DNA of 64,000 nucleotides from Coenobita brevimanus (taxonomy: Eukaryota > Arthropoda > Malacostraca > Decapoda > Coenobitidae). The notes under the pieces were generated by a model that did no database searches, was not told the origin of the DNA, and saw nothing but the letters and a program-made list of their open reading frames with translations. Shown here piece by piece: positions 27,661 to 38,560 of the stretch. Where the stretch lies: contig CM064732.1 in assembly GCA_032717465.1 (NCBI GenBank), positions 19,145,139 to 19,209,138 on the forward strand, in the 5' to 3' direction. The translations under genes and the position numbers were made by a program. The number at the start of each line of letters is the position of its first letter. Within the stretch, counting starts at the first letter, position 1.

Positions 27661-29655
27661 AAATCGCCTGGTGGCCGCAGAAAAAAGACCCTCATCGTAA
27701 TTAACTGGTCAAGGTTTTCAGCGTCTGTATTCTCAGACACGCTGTGTTTTAATGCTGTTGTAAAAAAAAAAAAAAACAGTTTTCGAACCAAAATTTGTAC
27801 GGATGGAGTTACTCTCTTGTATAGGTAACGCTTCTAAGTTGAATTAAATCTTTGTCGAACAGAACATTAATTAAAGGAAATTGCTTTTAACTGCATCACT
27901 TTAAGAGAGCTCTCATGTGTGCAATGAAGCAGACTGACAAGGGCAAGAGGAGGTCACTGTACAGGCGGCAATGATTGATCGTAGCCTTCATTGTTAATTT
28001 CATCACGTTACCAGGTTCCCTTGGTTGCAAGCTCACTCGCTCGCTTTCTAGCTCTCTCGCTCTTCCTACATGCCGGTCAAACACGTATTCACATCATTCA
28101 TAATTAATTTCCACCTGATTATCTTACGCATCCACGAACCTGAAAATTTCTTTCTTTTCGTGTTTTACTGTATCCTTGTGTCCTCTTCTGATTTATTAAT
28201 TTTTCAGTTTCCCCTGCCTTCCCCCCCGGGTCCTCCCCCCCTACCTCTATTTCCATTTTATTATCCCTTTCCTCTTCCTATCCGTTGTTTTTATCCTTCA
28301 TACGCTGCTGCCTCTCCTTCCATCTTACCACCCTTTCCCCTTTCTTTTTCTTTCTTCTTCTTCTTCTTCTTTTTTTTTTGTGGCATTTCTATCTTCTTCT
28401 CTCTACCTCCTTCCCTATCACCACTCCTTTCTTTCCTTCATATCCCTCCTTCCTCTCCCACTTCCCATTCTCTTTTCCTTTTCTCTCTCCTTCTTCCTCT
28501 CTGAGCCATCCTAATTATATGTGGAAAATGGCAGATGAAACAACGGAGGAACGTTCATCCACTAAGAAAATTATCGGCACTCTTTTAGCAGGGTAAAATT
28601 TCACAAACTGGATGAGAAATCCTAAAATTAACTGAGTTAACGTGCCTAGTTGGTATCGCTGATCTGCTGAGCCGTAGGTCCGTATTTATAGTAGCAGCGG
28701 AGGCTTCGTAACACCTCTTACTAAGCAATTTCTTTTGCCAATAATTACCACTGTCTTTTACGTTACTTGGAGAGTTTAAGTACTGTATCAACATAGTTTT
28801 CATAAAAATTTTAAACGAAAATATTGATGGGCAATGTGCAGAAAAAATCTCTAAGAAGTGTTACGAAAGCATCCGAAATCACTTTGGATATGTGTCTTAG
28901 GTTCGAGTACTCCGTAGTGTGTGACTGGCAGCGTTGTTTTATGTCCGCCTAACAATGAACCTTTTCCTAAGGGAAAATGCAATGAGCTCATATCAACTGA
29001 AGTTCATTTATTTCATCCAGCGGAATGTTATTAATTTTGCAGGTTATTTCCTTTACCTTAATGGCTTTATTAAGACAATACTACAGCTCACCATATTTTC
29101 CATTACATTTATTTGTGGTTACTACCATACTTTAGTGATGATTTCTTGCCATAGTTTTACATTAATGATTGAGAGATTGCCGGTCTCTGGTTAAAGTGAT
29201 GGCGTAGTACAATTGAATAATAAAAGCCTAGTGCTGCATTAGGGTGTGAAGCAAGACCATCGGTGAAAGACAGGCCCTATAAAAAGCTTGGCTTCAGTTA
29301 CAGGAGATTTCCAGGATAAATACTATATATAGTATGAAACGTAAGAGCAGTAAAAGAAAACGGCTGATAAGAAAGAACGGATTTAAAAAAAAAAAAAGTT
29401 ACTAAGGAGGAGCTAATACAACTTAAAATTCCTGAAGGGGAAGGATGTAGATGTAAGAATGAACATGAGGCAGCTCAGAGGTATAATACAATAGTAAAGT
29501 TCTTTGTAAGTGGAAGTCTTAATTTGCCATCGGCCAATTCTTAAAATGCTAGTGGTGGCTGTCATTGTATTACAATATATTTGAAAAACTTAAGGTGGTA
29601 ACCTCGCATGGGGTGAGTGCCAAGCAGACAAATAGCTCTTTAATATCTATATTAT
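27661..29655. other. Unassigned DNA with a pyrimidine tract
   Basis: Positions 28,190-28,510 are strongly C/T-rich on the plus strand; the Pro/Ser/Phe-rich frame there reflects composition. The remainder is unassigned. Confidence 0.45.
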
Positions 29656-29975
29656 CTAGTGGTGTCAACCATTATCAACTCACTTGTAATGCTGCCTACT
29701 TCTTCCTTCTACTTTATCATTCTTCTTGTGTCTGCCCTCCTTTTATGATATTTCTTCCCGTCGCTTGTTAATACGCTTCCCTTTTTAGGTGACATTACAC
29801 CGAGTGACAAGGCTAATGGTTTCCTGTAAGCCATGAAACCATTTACAGTGCTGGGTGGTAACCATATAACCAACCCACACGGTTTCAGTACGTGTCAGTG
29901 AGTGGACTGACGGAGGGTTAGTGTTCCTCTCCATATAACCACTAACTGAAAGACGAACGGCCATCTCTTACGGGA
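29656..29975 (+). repeat. Dispersed hairpin repeat, copy 2
   Basis: The same order as 9019-8785 on the minus strand: GTGTCAACCATTATCAACTC, TACTTCTTCCTTCTACTTTA, CACCGAGTGACAAGGC, hairpin at 29,815-29,843, then GCTGGGTGGTAACCATATAACC and GGAGGGTTAG. The hairpin arms are AATGGTTTCCTG and CATGAAACCATT around the loop TAAGC. Compared with the copy at 57.41 kb, an A:T pair has become G:C, a compensating change. Confidence 0.65.
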
Positions 29976-30111
29976 TAATGGCGTCAGACTATAGATAGGT
30001 AGATAGTTAAGATAATGCTTTGCTGTTTGGGAACTTTTCTTCGAGCATTATGTCCTTTACTATGATTTATTCTTTGCACACGACATGAAGAGACGGGGAT
30101 TATGCTATATC

Positions 30112-30172
<61 letters not shown>

Positions 30173-30629
30173 GGGGAGATGGGTGGGTGAGGGGCGGAGA
30201 TACTGAGGGAAATAGGTGTACCAACCCCTCCCACATATTTCGGCTTCTGTGGCAGTGATAGTTTCGGAAGGTAACGAGGCATGGGGTGCGGACAATTGTT
30301 TTAGTGGGTGTACCAACGATAAAAAAAGTATCGGCACCCTTTCAGTGTGAGACTTTGTATCCTTCATTTGTGTTATATATTTTACAGATATGTAACTGGA
30401 GTAGTTGGTGAAATATTGTACTACATGGTAACTCAGCCATTTTTGTGAATTAAACATGCATGCCAACACTACCGATTGAGCCAGAGACGAAGTATTTCAC
30501 ATGTTATCCGGCCCCAGGGTGACGATACTTTATTTTATGGAGGGCACATGATAATAATGATAAAATACTTGCTAGTAACGAACGTTCGATACAACGCTGG
30601 CAGAGATTGAGAACGATGGTGATCAAGGA
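29976..30629. other. Unassigned DNA with (GA)n at 30,114-30,169
   Basis: A pure GA run of about 28 units lies inside unassigned sequence. Confidence 0.6.
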
Positions 30630-30735
30630 ATTATTATTATAGTCTATTTGATTGACCTGTGCAGCTGAGATGTATGCAACAAGTTGGGTGAGTTTGATAC
30701 GCGGCTGTTGATTGGCCGCCGATGATGTCTTTGAA
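30630..30735 (+). repeat. Inverted repeat, left arm
   Basis: The segment with GACCTGTGCAGCTGAGATG and GCGGCTGTTGATTGGCCGCC matches, on the opposite strand, 33,757-33,655 (GACCTGTGCAGCTGATATG, ACGGCTGCTTATTGGCGGCC). The arms are about 100 bp and about 3 kb apart. Confidence 0.65.
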
Positions 30736-30759
30736 GTATATGCAGGCATGTATCGTTGT

Positions 30760-30884
30760 GCAACATGCGGACGTAGGTGTACACCGTGGGTGGATATTAT
30801 ACCGCAACATGCGAACGTTGGTGTACACCGTGCGTGGATGTAGTGTAACATGCGTTCGTGGATGTACACCGTGGATGGATAATT
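30760..30884. repeat. Three-unit minisatellite (about 40-44 bp)
   Basis: Units start at 30,760, 30,804 and 30,845. Each carries G(C/T)AACATGCG, then a GTGTACACCGTG or ATGTACACCGTG core, then TGGAT. The first two units contain the palindrome GGTGTACACC. Confidence 0.8.
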
Positions 30885-31039
30885 CATTTCAAACGTCACT
30901 CATCGATTTACGAAACTTAATCAACTTTAATTTTCTTTGATGACAATAAACTTTTAAAGCTAATTTTGACCTCTTTAGCTTCGGAAATTATTTCATATTT
31001 AATCTGGCAGCTTGTATTCAAGGCAGCTTAAAAATATAA

Positions 31040-33630
31040 ATATCTATCTATCTATCTATTGCCAGACGCCTCAATCCCGTTTGGGGTGGCCACAAACAAA
31101 TCGCCTCCAAGTCGCCCTGTCCCCCGCCATTTCACTGCCCTGCTCCCAACTCACACCCCCCTCTCTCATATACCTCTCCACCCCATCCCTCCATCTTATC
31201 CTCGGCCTCCCCCTCCCTCTTCCCCCCTCCACCTCACTCACATACACTCTCTTCGTCAGTCTTTCGGCCTCCATCCTCTCCACATGGCCAAACCACCTCA
31301 GTATGTTCCTCATAACGCTTCCTATCACATCCACATCCACACCACAACGCTCCTTTATATCCTCATTCGTCAGCAAGTCTCTCCACGTGACTCCACAGGC
31401 TCCTCTTAAATAACTCATTTCCACTGCTCCCACTCTTGACTTGTGTCCTTCCAACAATGTCCAAGCTTCACTTCCGTACGTTAGAGTTGGTATCACAATA
31501 CTGTCATGTAGTAACTTTTTCACTTCCATGCTCACTTCCCTGTTTCTTGTCACTGCTTTCAAGGAACCAGCAACCTTTCTTCCCTGCTATACCCTTTCAA
31601 GCACTTCACCCTCCAAACCTCCATCCTTACTCATCACACTACCCAAATACTTAAACGTACTCACATTTTCCAATTCCTCACCATCTAACCTCGCTGTACA
31701 TTCACTAACTTCACCTGTCTCAAAGACCATCACTTTACTCTTCCCTACATTCACCTTTAGGTTCCGTTTCTTACACACTCTCTCAAACTCATCCACCAAG
31801 CCTTGCAGCTCCCCTTCGTCTTCACTCAACAACACAGTAGCCTATCATCTGCAAACAACAGTACAGGGAGTTTCCAAACACTATCCTCTCTCACCAGGGC
31901 CACTCCAACATCCACTACCCTACCTTGTATCTCTTTTATTACCCCATCCATGTACAGATTGAACAACCATGGAGACATGACACATCCTTGTTTCAAACCA
32001 ACTTTCAAAGAGAAAAATTCACTTAGTTCACCATCCACACGCACTGCAGCCTTCGCACCATCGTACATACTCTTCACAGCATTCAACAACTTCCCATCTA
32101 CTCCATATATTCTTAACACTTTCCACAATCCTTGTCTATCCACCCTGTCATATGCTTTCTCCAAATCCATGAAAGCTGCATACAACTTCTTTCCCTTCTC
32201 TAGAAACTTTTCCACTAAAGATCTAAGAATGAATATCTGATCTACACAACCTCTTCCCTTCCTAAAGCCTCCCTGTTCTTCTCCAACTAATTTCTCTGTT
32301 CTTTCTCTAACTCTGTCAATAAGTATCCTACCATACACTTTTCCTATTATACTAAGAAGACAAATGCCCCTATGATTACCACACACTTCTTTTTCCCCTT
32401 TTCCTTTGTACAAGGGAATAATTATACCTGACTTCCAATCCTCCGGGACTCTACCTTCCTCCCAGGCCAATCTGCACATCTTCCACATCCATTCTACTAC
32501 TATCTCTCCCCCATGCTTCAGCATTTCACCACACACTCCATCAATTCCTGGGGCTTTCCCCGATTTAACTTTCTTCATTGCTTCCACAACTTCTATCCTA
32601 CTGATTTCTTCTTGTCTTCTCACCTCCCTCCTTCTCCCAGCCATTCCCCAGCCACTTATACTTGCATTACTTCCATCCTCTACGTTCAACAATTCCTTAA
32701 AGTGTTCTCTCCATCTGCTCACTTTTTCTCCCTTCTCCACTAGTAATCTACCATTTTTATCTTTCACTCCCCTGCTAACTTCACTTCCACCCTGTCTTAC
32801 TCTTTTCACTTCTCTCCAGAACATTTTCTTACAGTCCCTCCATTTTACACTCAAATTCCTTCCAAATTCCTCATCCACCCTCTTCTTACTCTCTCTTACT
32901 AATCTTTTCACCTCTCTCTTCCTTTCCACATATAACTCTCTCTTCCGCCTCTCAACTTCTTCCACGCCCCTATTTCTCACCCATTCATTATATGCTTTCT
33001 TCTTTTGTGCCACAGCCTGTTTCACCTCTTCAGTCCACCACGCTGTTCCTTGTACCCCCCTCCGCCTTCTCTTCCTTCCACACACCACATCACATGCTGC
33101 ACATATTTCTTCTGTGAATATCTTACACACACCTTCCACGTCTCCCATCTGCTCCAATTCATATTTGCCCAATCGTTCCTCCACTTTTCTCTTATACTCT
33201 GCCTTTTTCTCATCCTCTTTTAACCTTTCCACTCTCCTTGCAACTACTCCTTCCTCTCGTCTTTCCCTTCTTCTATTCCTCCATCTCACTTGCATCCTAA
33301 TTCTGGCCACCACCAAGTAGTGGTCAGAAAGTCCACTCCCCCAACCTCTATACACTCTTGCATCCTTTACACATCTTCGCATCCTTTCATCCACACACAC
33401 ATAATCAATCATTGCCTTCCTTTCATTCAGTTCACCACCCACCCTTCTCATCACTCGCCATGTATACCTGTGGATCATTTTATGCCTGAAGAGGGTATTG
33501 GCTATCACCAACCCCCTCCCAGCACAAATGTCCACTAACGCACTCCCATTCTCATCTGTCTCGGCAGGCACACCCCACTCACCAACTATTCCATCCACCT
33601 TCACATTACCAACTTTACCATTCATAATAT
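31040..33630 (-). pseudogene. Family C RTE-like LINE, copy 1, nearly intact but frameshifted at the catalytic site
   Basis: A 599-codon frame (33,625-31,826) starts inside the endonuclease (MNGKVGNVKVDG, SGLSDHYLVVARI). It then has a basic coiled linker, APGIDGVCGEML, GFRKGRGCVDQIF, FMDLEKAYDRVDR (catalytic Asp near residue 487), GLKQGCVMSPWLFNLYMDG and LLFADD. Directly after FADD, five extra bases (about 31,839-31,843) shift the frame. The rest continues in frames 31,835-31,587 and 31,562-31,071 with the thumb, LRWFGHVERM and RGRGRPRIRWRDGVERY. The 3' tail is (TAGA)n, seen as ATCT at 31,042-31,061. The 5' end is truncated near 33,630. CTTAAAAATA-like words at both flanks could be a degenerate target duplication. 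Confidence 0.92.
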
Positions 33631-33654
33631 ATTTGTCTTAAAATAAGAAGAGGT

Positions 33655-33757
33655 GTAGATCTGAATCATTGGCCGCCAATAAGCAGCCGTGATTCAAACA
33701 CACCCTACTCGGCCCATGCATATCAGCTGCACAGGTCAAGCAAACAGAGTATATTAT
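33655..33757 (-). repeat. Inverted repeat, right arm
   Basis: Reverse-complement relative of 30,630-30,735. Its outer end lies against the target duplication of the I-type LINE, so the repeat was present before that LINE arrived. Confidence 0.65.
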
Positions 33758-33781
33758 GATTGTTGTTGTTGTTGTTAGATA

Positions 33782-33810
33782 TTTGCCCACATTAGGTGGG
33801 CACGGGCAAA
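33782..33810 (-). other. 3'-terminal hairpin next to the (AAC)n tail
   Basis: GCCCAC (33,785-33,790) pairs with GTGGGC (33,796-33,801), or alternatively TTTGCCC (33,782-33,788) pairs with GGGCAAA (33,804-33,810). The two stems exclude each other. Position just upstream of the tail suggests a recognition structure for the element's own reverse transcriptase. Confidence 0.55.
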
Positions 33811-33852
33811 CTAAGAGCCCGTCAGGGTAGCGCTAACAGTGCGCTTGCTGAG

Positions 33853-36800
33853 TTACCTAGGGGGCGGGTAATTGGTCACTAGAGATAGTAGAGTGTTAAA
33901 AGGGGTGTGAGCAATGATACCAGCTGCTTCATTGAAAACATTATCGGACCGAGCGATGCACACGTCGGGGTTAGATCTGAGCCGGGCAGTGGCTGGGCAG
34001 TCGAGTAGATAGTGGATAAGGGGCTCTTCAGCCCTCTCAAGGCAGTGATGGCACGGCTCTGGAGCAGCACCGGCGATCTGACTGTGACAGGGGAATCCCA
34101 ACAGTAAACGTCGGAGCCACACTAACAGGTAGTTAGGCAGGCCAGGTGGAGGCAGGAACGGTAGGTAAGTCGTGGCTGTGGCATACCACAGCGCAGATCG
34201 AGAGCCCTCTGTGACACACAGTTGATGATTCTCCTGGGACAGCCTTCCAATAGTCCCATCCAGGGTGGCAATGGTGTTAGATGTGCTTGGGCAGAGTGGG
34301 AAAGTAATTCTCGGGAGAGAGCATGCTGAGCGTGCCGCAGCATCCGCCCACTCATTGCCAAAGATCCCGACATGCCCTGGAATCCAGTGTAGGGTGATGG
34401 TGGTGCCTCTGTTGGTGAGGAGGGAGGCGACTGAGTGAATCTCCGTTAGGAGAGAGACATTGTCGTTGCAGGAAAAGGAGCACAACCCCTGAAGGGATGA
34501 CAAGGAGTCTGTGTGGATGATGACTCGCTGTTGCTGGTGGAGCTGTGCGTGGCGTAATGCCCCGAGAATTGCAACTAATTCTGCCTGGAAAGCAGAGACC
34601 CCAGGGGAAAGTCACCAAGATTCAGCATATTGCCCTAAGACAAAAGCAGATCCAGCAGAGCCATCAGCACACACAGATCCGTCTATGTAGTATGTGGAGG
34701 AGTCAGGGGAGTCTAGAGCAGCCACCCTGCTGAGGCCATCCTGTCGAAGAAGGGCAGAAATGGAAGCACGTGGGTGAGCTTCGGTGGGGCAGTGTATTTT
34801 ATATGGAAGAGGAGCCCATGGCAGTGGATCGGTGTACCCTGGGTAGGGGGAGTCGGGTTCCCTACAGATGTTAGGGGCTGCTCCAAGGCTGTGCACTAAG
34901 GCAGCAGTGGAGCGGGCCCAGTCACACTCTGGATGAGGGTCAGGTGGGCGGCTCAAGAGGCATCTGAGTAGGGCTGAGACTGGTAGATGCAGCCAATGGT
35001 GGACTAGCTGGAGGGTGGTAACTGCGGCCTGGAGAGCAATGCGATGTTCCAAGGACGGCAAACCACCCTCAGCCCTTAGATTCGCAATTCGGGTCCACCG
35101 GGGAGCTCCCAACATGACTCGCAGGGAGTCGTTTTGTAGGACCTCTAGCGACCTTGTGGGTGGGGGGGCAAGACCAGTCAGGCATATAGGGCTGTAGTCC
35201 ACAAGCGAACGGACCGCATGTACGTAGAAAGTTCCAAGGACATTAAAGGATGCCCCTAGGCTGCGTTGTGAGAGATACATAAGGGCAGCAGTGCGGGTGG
35301 CAGCACGCTCCCGCAGGTATCTGACTTGTTTCTTAAACGTCAGGCCACTGTCGACCCAGACCCCCAGATATTGGTGGAGAGTGACGACGGAGAGCTGGTG
35401 GCCACCAAGCAACAATGGGAATTCTGAGGGGTGTAAGCCGAAGGGCAGGCATTTAGTTTTTTCAAAGTTGATCTTTAAGCCCAGCTCGGTGCACTTTGCG
35501 TGAAGTTTGGGAAGAGCGGAGAGGGCTTGAGTGTAGCAATCCCTCCTCGTGAATACTAGGGCCAGGTCATCGGCATAGCAAAGTAGGGCGACCCCCTGTC
35601 CATAATCGACTGTTAGGAGTCCCTCAACTAAGACGTTGAAGAGCAGCGGACTTATGACGCTCCCCTGAGGTGTGTTGTTGCTATGCTGGTAGAATGAGGA
35701 GAGGTGCCCCTGGAATCTGACCCCCGCTTGACGGCCTGCAAAGAAGCCTCCATCCAGGTTAGCAGTTTACCCCCTATTCCTCTCGCAGCTAGAGCAGCCT
35801 GGATGACGAGCGGGTTAGCCAGTTCAAAGGCCTTCTCAAGGTCGAGGAAGACAGCCATTCCCCTTCCCCCTCTGAACTCCCCAAGGAAGGATGCCAGGCA
35901 GTGGGTGGCACTCCTGCCGTGGTGATAGGCAAAGATCCTCGGGTGTAGTGGGCCCAGGCACCATGAAAGGCGAACTCGCACCACCCTCTCCGCCGTCTTA
36001 GCAACACAGCTAAGAAGAGAGATCGGGAGCAAAGCACAGGGGTCGCAAGGCTTAGGGATCAGGTGGATGATGGCTGTCTTCCACGACCTTGGTAAGTGGC
36101 CCTCAGACCACAAGAGGTTGAGCAGATCAAGGAGATGATCTTTCCCAGAATCTCTGGCATGTGATAACAGAGAGTAGGTTAGCCGGTCAAGCCCAGGAGC
36201 AGTGTCTCCTCTGTGCTGCAGTGCTTTATGCAGTTCCCCACTTGTGAATCGGGGTCAGGCTTTTCACAGGCAGCCTGAATTGCTGCAAGACGAGAGGTAG
36301 ACAACTGCTCCTGTTTGTCTCTAACGGACTTTTGGAGATTGTGGGAAGCAGAGCGATCTGCAAAGTGTTGAGCGAGACGGCTGGCTTCAGCGGGTGGGTC
36401 AGGGTGAAAGGGTGGACAGGGGGGACGTGGGTCAGAAATAGACTGGATTCTCCTCCACATCTCCCTGAGAGTGGAGTGAGAGTCCAAAGTCCTGCACCAT
36501 CTGATCCATGCCTCCTCTTTCAGGCGGCGTTTTTCTGACACGATGTGTTGCGTTACCGCAGCAAGGTATCGGTGATGCGGGGATGTGCGGCGCTGCTGGT
36601 ACTGCTTACATGCCGCATTGAATCGGTGGTTCAGTTCCATGACCCTGTCACAGTAGATCCATCCGTCTCGGTATCGCTTCACGGATCGTCGCTGTAGCGG
36701 GATGGTGAAGGAGGCAGCCTGTGCAAAAGCACTGGCAACTTGATTTGCTCTACCCTCGAGGTCTGGGGCAGGAGGAGAGGCCTCGAAAATGGTGGTTAGG

Positions 36801-38560
36801 GCTCTGGCAAAGGCAGCCCAGTCGGCTTTGCTGAGGTCCCACCTCGGTGGCGGAGGTGGGGGGGGAGGGAGGGGCGTGAGTGGCAGCCTGATCTGTATTG
36901 CAAAGTGATCGCTGGCTAGGCATGGGTGGAGCGACCATTGCGCCGAGCCAGCAAGGTGGGTGGAGGTGAATGACAGATCCAGGCGCCCTCCCCAAATGTG
37001 GGTGGGTTCATGAATGTTATTTATTAAGAAGACACCTTCCACCTCCTCGAGAATGAGCGAGATGTGCCGTCCTGCCTCACTGGATGGAAAGGGTGATGCA
37101 AGAATGTCATGATGGGCATTAAAGTCGCCCCCAATAAAGACAGGACCTGAGGCGGCGTGGGAGAACAACCCTCCCACATCGAGAGTGCCCCCCTGGCTTC
37201 TGTAGACATTGTACACAGTTAGTGTGGAAGATGCCAGGTGTAACACAACACCTTGCACCTCAACACCTGGTCCACGAAAAGGCAGGGGGTCACAGAGGGA
37301 GTGGGAGACGTGATCCTTGTCATGGGGCTTTTAAAATATCACGGTGTTTTTAAAATAAATGCTTAATATTATTTAATTGATAATAATGTTCAATAATATT
37401 GAAGAGCAGGAACAATGATTGTCTTACTAAATCAAGCAACGATTACTTTACGCTTACTTGCTTCGCACGATTCTCTATGAACGAGAATTTATAAACTTTC
37501 TCAACAGTACACAGCAGAGACTAATTACTCAATTGCTGTTACTGTACTGTTAGCCTCTTGAGAAAGTTACTTCACCCCTGACAATAAATAACTAATACTA
37601 ACATCAGGTTCTTGCTGATGCTTAACTCCTAGGAGGCACAACGGATTTTAAGTTTAATACAAGACTGGCCTAAATACCAGTTATGAAAGGCAAACGTTTA
37701 TGCAAGCTAGGAGCTATAAAAGAAATAAGCTTAACTGCGGAGAAATGAAACAAGAGTTTACTTTACAGTAAGCTCAAGAAAAAGAACTGTTAAATTTATT
37801 GATTACAAAATAAATTTAACGTTACAATTCAAAATCAAATTAATGAGATCGCACTCACTCACTCACTCACTCGAGCTAAATCCTTACGCCTAGGAAAAAC
37901 ACCTTAACTAAGCTCTTAAAACTAGGATAATACAAAAAGGAAATACTAGTCGATGAATGCGATGTATCACCCAACAAGGGTGGGAGCACTGGGCAGCTGT
38001 ACTAGTGGAGCTTGGGTGCTAGCTGACCTCTCATACTTCTGGAGCACAGGACCTCTCTCCGTCACAACAAACACTCGACTGAGTAAGTCGTGGGAAAGAA
38101 AAAGGGAGCAGTAGGCCGCATTTTTTTAACGGTCGAGTGAGCGAAATGCGCCCAAAACAAATCGCTCAGCGGAAGCGCTAATGTCTCACACAGAGACGAT
38201 CACGCATGACAATGAAAAATTGATTTGACAAAGCTTCCGTCCGAATGAGCGGTTAACTGAACGATACACTGTGAGTTTTCCACTAATAGTTCGTGGCTTC
38301 TCACAAAAGGGAAATGTCACGAATTTGATTCGTGACAATCCTGCACGAGTATGGCACATCCTCGTGTGTCTCCGCGATCGTAGGGGAGGAGATGGGAGGT
38401 GTATACAGGGAGCCAAAAGGAGGAATTGTCGGGGAGTAAGGTCTCCTGCAGGAGAAAGACGTGGGGCTGGTCTCTGTCGACTGCCTCCTGCAGGAGGGGG
38501 AGCTTGTGCCTGATCCCCAAACAATTCCACTGTATTAAGCGGAGGTCTGTGGGGTCTGCT
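33853..38560 (-). pseudogene. ORF2 of the I-type LINE: endonuclease, reverse transcriptase, RNase H
   Basis: The endonuclease starts with LRLIQWNCLGI near 38,550 and has HVFLLQETLLP. After the solo LTR it resumes with VFIGGDFNAHH and ASDHFAIQIRL. The RT has a WSEGHLPRSWKTAIIHLIPK entry, AVFLDLEKAFELAN, NTPQGSVISPLLFNV and the catalytic CYADDLALVF (YADD at 35,577-35,566). RNase H follows with YYIDGSVCADGS, AELVAILGALRHA, HTDSLSSLQ and WIPGHVGIFGNEWADAAAR, then a C-terminal CHHCLERAEEPLIHYLLDC zinc-like motif. Lesions are the LTR, frameshifts near 36,240 and 35,740, and a TGA at 34,612-34,614 that reads like a mutated CGA. Catalytic motifs survive. Confidence 0.92.
37318..38337 (-). mobile_element. 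Solo LTR of an LTR retrotransposon
   Basis: This 1,020-bp insertion splits the endonuclease frame. It begins TGTCA and ends TGACA (the canonical TG...CA ends) and is flanked by the 5-bp duplication ATCCT at 37,313-37,317 and 38,338-38,342. Removing insertion plus one duplication rejoins the endonuclease reading frame. There is no internal coding region or second LTR, so it is a recombined solo LTR. Orientation on the minus strand is suggested by CAATAAATTTAAC (a polyadenylation-like word) in its later half. The family, Ty3/gypsy or BEL, cannot be decided from the LTR. Confidence 0.87.

Noticed and set aside
28890..28925. B-box-like GGTTCGAGTACTCC
   Set aside because: No A box or cloverleaf within tRNA distance.
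30760..30884. CRISPR-like array
   Set aside because: Three contiguous diverged 40-44-bp units without constant repeat and unique spacers; eukaryotic context.
32406..33320. 304-codon plus-strand frame
   Set aside because: Antisense shadow of the family-C LINE frame at 33,625-31,826.
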